Made by a program: the position numbers and the translations under genes. From JACVRW01 sp034664105 (lineage in GTDB: Bacteria > Actinomycetota > Thermoleophilia > Solirubrobacterales > Thermoleophilaceae): a DNA stretch of 9,396 nt. A model generated the notes under the pieces. The model ran no database searches. It was not told where the DNA came from and was given only the letters and a program-made list of their open reading frames with translations. Location of the stretch: the NCBI GenBank assembly GCA_034664105.1, contig JAXDIH010000258.1:1-9396 (forward strand), in the 5' to 3' direction. Within the stretch, counting starts at the first letter, position 1, and the number at the start of each line of letters is the position of its first letter. This document shows positions 6,330 to 9,396 of this stretch, in pieces.

Positions 6330-6976
6330 GCTGCCACCGCCCGCAGGTCCTCGAAGTACGCGTTGATCGCCCGGTCCACCCCGGCGCCGCCCGAGATGCC
6401 CTCCCAGGCCGCCTTGACCAGGCCGACCAGCATGTAGCAGCGGTCGATCGGCGCGATCGCGTACGCCGGCGTGTCGCCCATCCGGTTGACGATCAGCGCC
6501 TCGGCGTCGGGCTCGAGCTCCGTCAGCACCGGGTTCATGCGGACGAGCCGGTCCCAGGTCTCGAAGTGCAGCTCGCTCTCCGTGGCCCCGGCGGGGCTCG
6601 GGTAGAGCGCGACGACGCAGTTCGTGACGCTCGAGTGCATGAAGAACGCAAGGCCGATCGGGATCCGGAACTGCGCCCAGACCTCCTCCGGCAGCTCGAA
6701 GTCCTCGAGCCACAGCGTGCGGTTGCCGGTGGGGCGGAACTCGGGCTCGCCGGAGCGCAGCGCCCAGCAGCTCTCGCAGACGCAGACGATCTGGCGCTCG
6801 TAGAGGTTGAGCATGTGCCGGTGATCGCCCGGCACGGTCGTCTGGCAGAGGTCGCAGCGCTCGGCGCCATCCGCCATCTCTGGCGCCTCCGGCGGCTTGG
6901 GCTGCGCCAAGCCGCGCAGCCCCGTGATCATCAACGCCCGGCGCCGTCCAGCGACCGCCTCGTCGATCCGCTTCAC
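6326..6976 (-). CDS. DUF5947 family protein with Cys cluster
   Basis: This 216-residue protein belongs, as far as I recognise it, to DUF5947, a family found beside group 1h hydrogenase genes and without known biochemical function. A short basic N-terminal stretch leads to a Cys-rich segment: CDLC (C41, C44), a DHRHM segment (H52, H54), then CVCESCW (C65, C67, C70), which resembles a zinc ribbon or metal site. The remaining 140 residues look like a globular alpha/beta domain with FRIPIGLAFFMHSS and a C-terminal IDRCYMLVGLVKAAWEG helix. No signal peptide or membrane segment is seen. The GTG start at 6976 overlaps the stop of the NifU-like gene by 4 nt (GTGA), with an AAAGG-like site 7 nt upstream. 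A Met at codon 16 is a weaker alternative. A role in hydrogenase assembly is inferred from context only. Confidence 0.88.
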   Translation of the reverse strand: MKRIDEAVAGRRRALMITGLRGLAQPKPPEAPEMADGAERCDLCQTTVPGDHRHMLNLYERQIVCVCESCWALRSGEPEFRPTGNRTLWLEDFELPEEVWAQFRIPIGLAFFMHSSVTNCVVALYPSPAGATESELHFETWDRLVRMNPVLTELEPDAEALIVNRMGDTPAYAIAPIDRCYMLVGLVKAAWEGISGGAGVDRAINAYFEDLRAVAA

Positions 6977-7785
6977 AGGGCGACCTTTATCGCTTCCTCC
7001 TCCCGCAGAAGCGGGACCGGCTCGAGCTGGAGGTGATCGTCGTCCATCGACCTGCCTGCCTGCGGGAGGAAGTACGTACGTCCGCACCCGGGACATCCGA
7101 GCACGCCGCCTTCGAGTGCTCCGCCGTCCAGCGCGCCACCGCAGTCGGCACATCGGTTGCGGTAGGCGAGCAGCGTGCCTTCCACGTTGGCGACCACGAG
7201 TGGCACGCCCCCGGCGTCCGTCGCGACCAGCGGCCCGGAGCCGTCGATGCCGAGCGTGTGCCACGACGGCGCCCCGTTCATCTGCACCAGCGGGAGCGGG
7301 ATGCCGGAGAGCTCCGGCTCCTCCTCGACGACGCCCTCGACGTCCATGCCGTCGAGGTCGGGCGCCGCCTCCTCGAGGGCCTGCCGCACGGCCAGCTCGA
7401 GCGTGGACGACGACGCCCGGCACGACTTGCAGCTGCCCTCGAGACGCAGCTTCGCGATGCCGTTCTCGATCCCGAGCAGCTCGACGTTGCCGCCGTGCGA
7501 CTCCATGTACGGCCTGACCGTGTCGAGCGCCTGCGCGACCCGCTCCTCGATCGGCACGGGATAGAGGTCGTGGATCATCAGGAGCCCGGCGACCAGGCCG
7601 TCCTTGGCCATCTCGTCGCGCGTCCCCGCGTCGGCCAGCTCGACGATCCGCTCCAGGCCGGCGCCGTACATCTGGACGACGGCGGCCGTCAGTTCCTCGG
7701 CCAGGCCGCGGCACGCCGGATCGTCGAGGTCCTCCAACCGCCCCGTGAGCTCCTGGACACGGGCTATCAGCTGCTCGGGCTCCAT
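6973..7785 (-). CDS. NifU-like / Rieske-like fusion protein of the hydrogenase operon
   Basis: This is a 270-residue protein in three parts. Residues 1-75 are mostly helical with no motif I recognise. Residues 78-150 form a NifU C-terminal-type domain with HGGNVELLGI followed by a CxxC (C119, C122), the pair that binds Fe-S clusters in NifU/Nfu scaffolds. Residues 160-260 look like a Rieske-type fold: a YRNRC segment, a GGALDGGALEGGVLGC spacer and a CPGCGRTY segment. The ligand pattern is CADC (C212, C215) and CPGC (C231, C234) rather than the CxH and CxxH of a true Rieske centre. ATG at 7785 was chosen because it follows the hhyL stop by 2 nt; a longer in-frame start at 7860 would lie inside hhyL. 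No clear Shine-Dalgarno is present, so coupling to hhyL is likely. Proteins of this kind accompany group 1h hydrogenases; cluster delivery or electron transfer for the small subunit is inference. Confidence 0.9.
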   Translation of the reverse strand: MEPEQLIARVQELTGRLEDLDDPACRGLAEELTAAVVQMYGAGLERIVELADAGTRDEMAKDGLVAGLLMIHDLYPVPIEERVAQALDTVRPYMESHGGNVELLGIENGIAKLRLEGSCKSCRASSSTLELAVRQALEEAAPDLDGMDVEGVVEEEPELSGIPLPLVQMNGAPSWHTLGIDGSGPLVATDAGGVPLVVANVEGTLLAYRNRCADCGGALDGGALEGGVLGCPGCGRTYFLPQAGRSMDDDHLQLEPVPLLREEEAIKVAL

Positions 7786-7787
7786 GG

Positions 7788-9396
7788 CTAGGCGAACGCC
7801 GTGGGTGTGTGGACCACCTTCCGCACCGGCCCCTTCCCGCCGTACATGTGCACGCCGCACGGCAGACAGGGGTCGAACGAGCGGACCGTCCGCATGATGT
7901 CGATCCCCTTGAAGTTCTCCGGGCCGTTCTCCTCGAAGATCGGCGTGTTCTGCACCGCGTCCTCGTAGGGGCCGGGAGTTCCGTAGACGTCACGCGGGCT
8001 CGCGTTCCACGGCGTCGGCGGATAGGGCTGGTAGTTCGCGATCTTCCCGTCCTCGATCACCATGTGGTGCGAGAGCACCCCGCGGGCCGCCTCGTGGAAG
8101 CCGACGCTGACGGCGGAGTCCGGAACCTTGAAGTCGTTCCAGCTCTTGGTCCGCCCGGCCTGCACCTCCTTCATCGCCCGCTCCAGGTTGTGCAGCCCGA
8201 TCAGCGCTGAGTAGGCCTGGTGGTAGGTGCGCGCGCGGTCGCGCTCGATCGCGTTCGACTTCTCCGGGACGTGCCACTCCATCTCCATCTCGGGGAAGCT
8301 GGCCGACCGCGGCAGCACCATCTGGATGCTGTGGCCGGTTGCCTTGGCGTAGCCGAAGTCCACGAGGCCGGCCTTGGCGGTGCACCACTGGCGCGCGAAC
8401 GGGCCGCCGCCGGTGTCGCAGCACACGTGCGTGTCGGTGCGCTTGTCGTAGATGCGCGGCGACACGACCCACGTGTACTTGTCGGTGAAGTCGCGCGCCT
8501 GCGGCTTCGGCAGGGTGACCTTGTTCCACGGGTGGTTCTTGTCGACGGGGTTGCCGAGCGGGTCTTCGGTCACGAACGTGCGCTCGTTCTCCCAGCCGTC
8601 GAAGTACGAGCTGCCGAGCAGGATGCGGATCGCCAGGTTGATCTCGACGAGATCGGTGGTGATCAGCTCCCCTCCGATGGCGATGCCGGGGGTGATGTAG
8701 CGCTTGCGCCCCCAGTCGGTCATGTTCTCGTAGCGGTAGTCGACGTAGTCCGGGTCGTCGAACGAGCCCCAGTTCACGAGGTTCGTCTCCCGGTAGCCGA
8801 CCATGTCGTAGCCCGGGAGCTCCGTGAGGAAGAAGTCGTACAGGTCGTCGTGCATCGGCACGCTTCTCTTCACGTAGTCGAAGTACCTCATGAGGCGCAC
8901 GTAGTAATCGGTGCACGTCTGGTGGGTGATGTCCGCGCTGCAGCCACCCGGCATGATCGTCGACGGATGGGTGTGCCGGCCTCCGAAGAGGCAGTACATC
9001 TCGCGGGTGTAGCGGGCCACGTGGAGGGTCTCAAGGTAGAACTCGCCCGTGAACGGATTGAGCGCCCGCATGATGTCGGCGATCGTCTTGTAGCCGTGGA
9101 TGTCCCTGCCGGGCGAGGAGGTGTTCTCCGCCGTGGCCAGCAGCGACGGATTGGTCTCCTTCACCATCTGCTCGCAGAAGTCCACGTTGGCCATGCAGTC
9201 GTTGAAGATCGCGTGGTCGAACATGTAGTCGGCGGATTCGGCCAGGTTGAAGGCGTAGTCGCCGAGCTTCGGCGGCTTGACCCCGTAGGCCATGTTCTGG
9301 TTCAGGCACGAGCAGGTGGCGTGGTTGTCGCCGCAGATCCCGCAGATGCGGCTGGTGATGAAGTGCGCGTCGCGCGGATCGATCCCCTTCATGAAG
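7788..9396 (-). CDS. hhyL: Group 1h [NiFe]-hydrogenase large (catalytic) subunit, N terminus cut by window edge
   Basis: This subunit carries the Ni-Fe(CN)2CO active site that splits H2; electrons leave through the small subunit, which is not in the window. Numbering from the Met at 9392, the proximal nickel-binding motif RICGICGDNHATC gives C17 and C20. The distal motif DPCLPCGVH gives C509 and C512. About 19 residues follow H515, the usual tail removed by a maturation endopeptidase, and that protease lies downstream in the same operon. The MAYGV-type sequence after the first motif and the CCDTGGGPFARQW region fit actinobacterial group 1h enzymes known for oxygen tolerance and atmospheric H2 uptake. 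The frame stays open through the right edge (a Phe codon precedes the Met), so roughly 50-70 N-terminal residues are probably missing and 9392 is unlikely to be the true start. The stop is 2 nt before the NifU-like gene. Family assignment is very secure; subgroup 1h is strong but from memory. Confidence 0.97.
   Translation of the reverse strand, partial: FMKGIDPRDAHFITSRICGICGDNHATCSCLNQNMAYGVKPPKLGDYAFNLAESADYMFDHAIFNDCMANVDFCEQMVKETNPSLLATAENTSSPGRDIHGYKTIADIMRALNPFTGEFYLETLHVARYTREMYCLFGGRHTHPSTIMPGGCSADITHQTCTDYYVRLMRYFDYVKRSVPMHDDLYDFFLTELPGYDMVGYRETNLVNWGSFDDPDYVDYRYENMTDWGRKRYITPGIAIGGELITTDLVEINLAIRILLGSSYFDGWENERTFVTEDPLGNPVDKNHPWNKVTLPKPQARDFTDKYTWVVSPRIYDKRTDTHVCCDTGGGPFARQWCTAKAGLVDFGYAKATGHSIQMVLPRSASFPEMEMEWHVPEKSNAIERDRARTYHQAYSALIGLHNLERAMKEVQAGRTKSWNDFKVPDSAVSVGFHEAARGVLSHHMVIEDGKIANYQPYPPTPWNASPRDVYGTPGPYEDAVQNTPIFEENGPENFKGIDIMRTVRSFDPCLPCGVHMYGGKGPVRKVVHTPTAFA

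Noticed and set aside
7070..7080. Short palindrome around TACGTACGT inside the NifU-like gene
   Set aside because: It is a short chance palindrome within coding sequence, with no promoter-like context or second copy.
6973..7860. Longer start at 7860 for the NifU-like gene
   Set aside because: The extra 25 residues are basic and low in complexity, and the extension would overlap hhyL by more than 70 nt. The ATG at 7785 sits right after the hhyL stop.
1..9396. Promoters, terminators, tRNA/rRNA genes, CRISPR arrays, insertion sequences
   Set aside because: The window is almost fully covered by tightly packed coding sequence. No hairpin followed by a T-run, no regularly spaced repeats and no transposase motif were seen. 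The operon promoter is probably upstream of 9396.

Overview
The window is one dense, all-minus-strand operon segment from a high-GC bacterium. It carries the catalytic subunit of a group 1h (actinobacterial-type, formerly group 5) [NiFe]-hydrogenase followed by accessory and maturation genes. GC-rich codon use, many GTG starts (and possibly one TTG), and the 1h-type large subunit point to Actinomycetota. A deep lineage such as Thermoleophilia is possible, but nothing here settles it. Group 1h enzymes are known from other organisms as oxygen-tolerant, high-affinity uptake hydrogenases that can oxidise atmospheric H2 and feed electrons to aerobic respiration.

Read in the direction of transcription (right to left), the layout is as follows. 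The large subunit hhyL is cut at its N terminus by the right edge (9396 to 7788). Next is a NifU-like protein fused to a Rieske-like domain whose His ligands are replaced (7785 to 6973). A DUF5947 protein with a Cys cluster (6976 to 6326), a DUF6084 protein (6329 to 5670) and an uncharacterised 349-residue protein (5673 to 4624) follow. Then comes a HyaD/HupD-type maturation endopeptidase (4627 to 4127), HypA (4123 to 3764) and HypB (3782 to 3102). The last two are a GmhA-like double SIS-domain protein (3105 to 1930) and HypF (1907 to beyond position 1, C terminus missing).

The genes form one pathway. HypF supplies the carbamoyl group for the cyanide ligands. HypA and HypB insert nickel. The endopeptidase trims the C-terminal tail still visible on the large subunit. 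The NifU/Rieske-like, DUF5947, DUF6084 and 349-residue proteins form an accessory block between structural and maturation genes, with unknown individual roles in cofactor assembly, electron transfer or subunit assembly. The small subunit is probably just upstream of the window, and hypC, hypD and hypE may lie beyond the left edge.

There is essentially no intergenic DNA. Four consecutive junctions are 4-nt GTGA stop/start overlaps, and hypB to SIS is probably a TTGA overlap. The SIS/hypF junction carries a 26-bp tandem duplication that copies a whole stop/start/ribosome-binding unit and leaves a 9-codon bridging mini-ORF. No promoter, terminator, RNA gene, mobile element or CRISPR array was seen, and no plus-strand ORF looks real.
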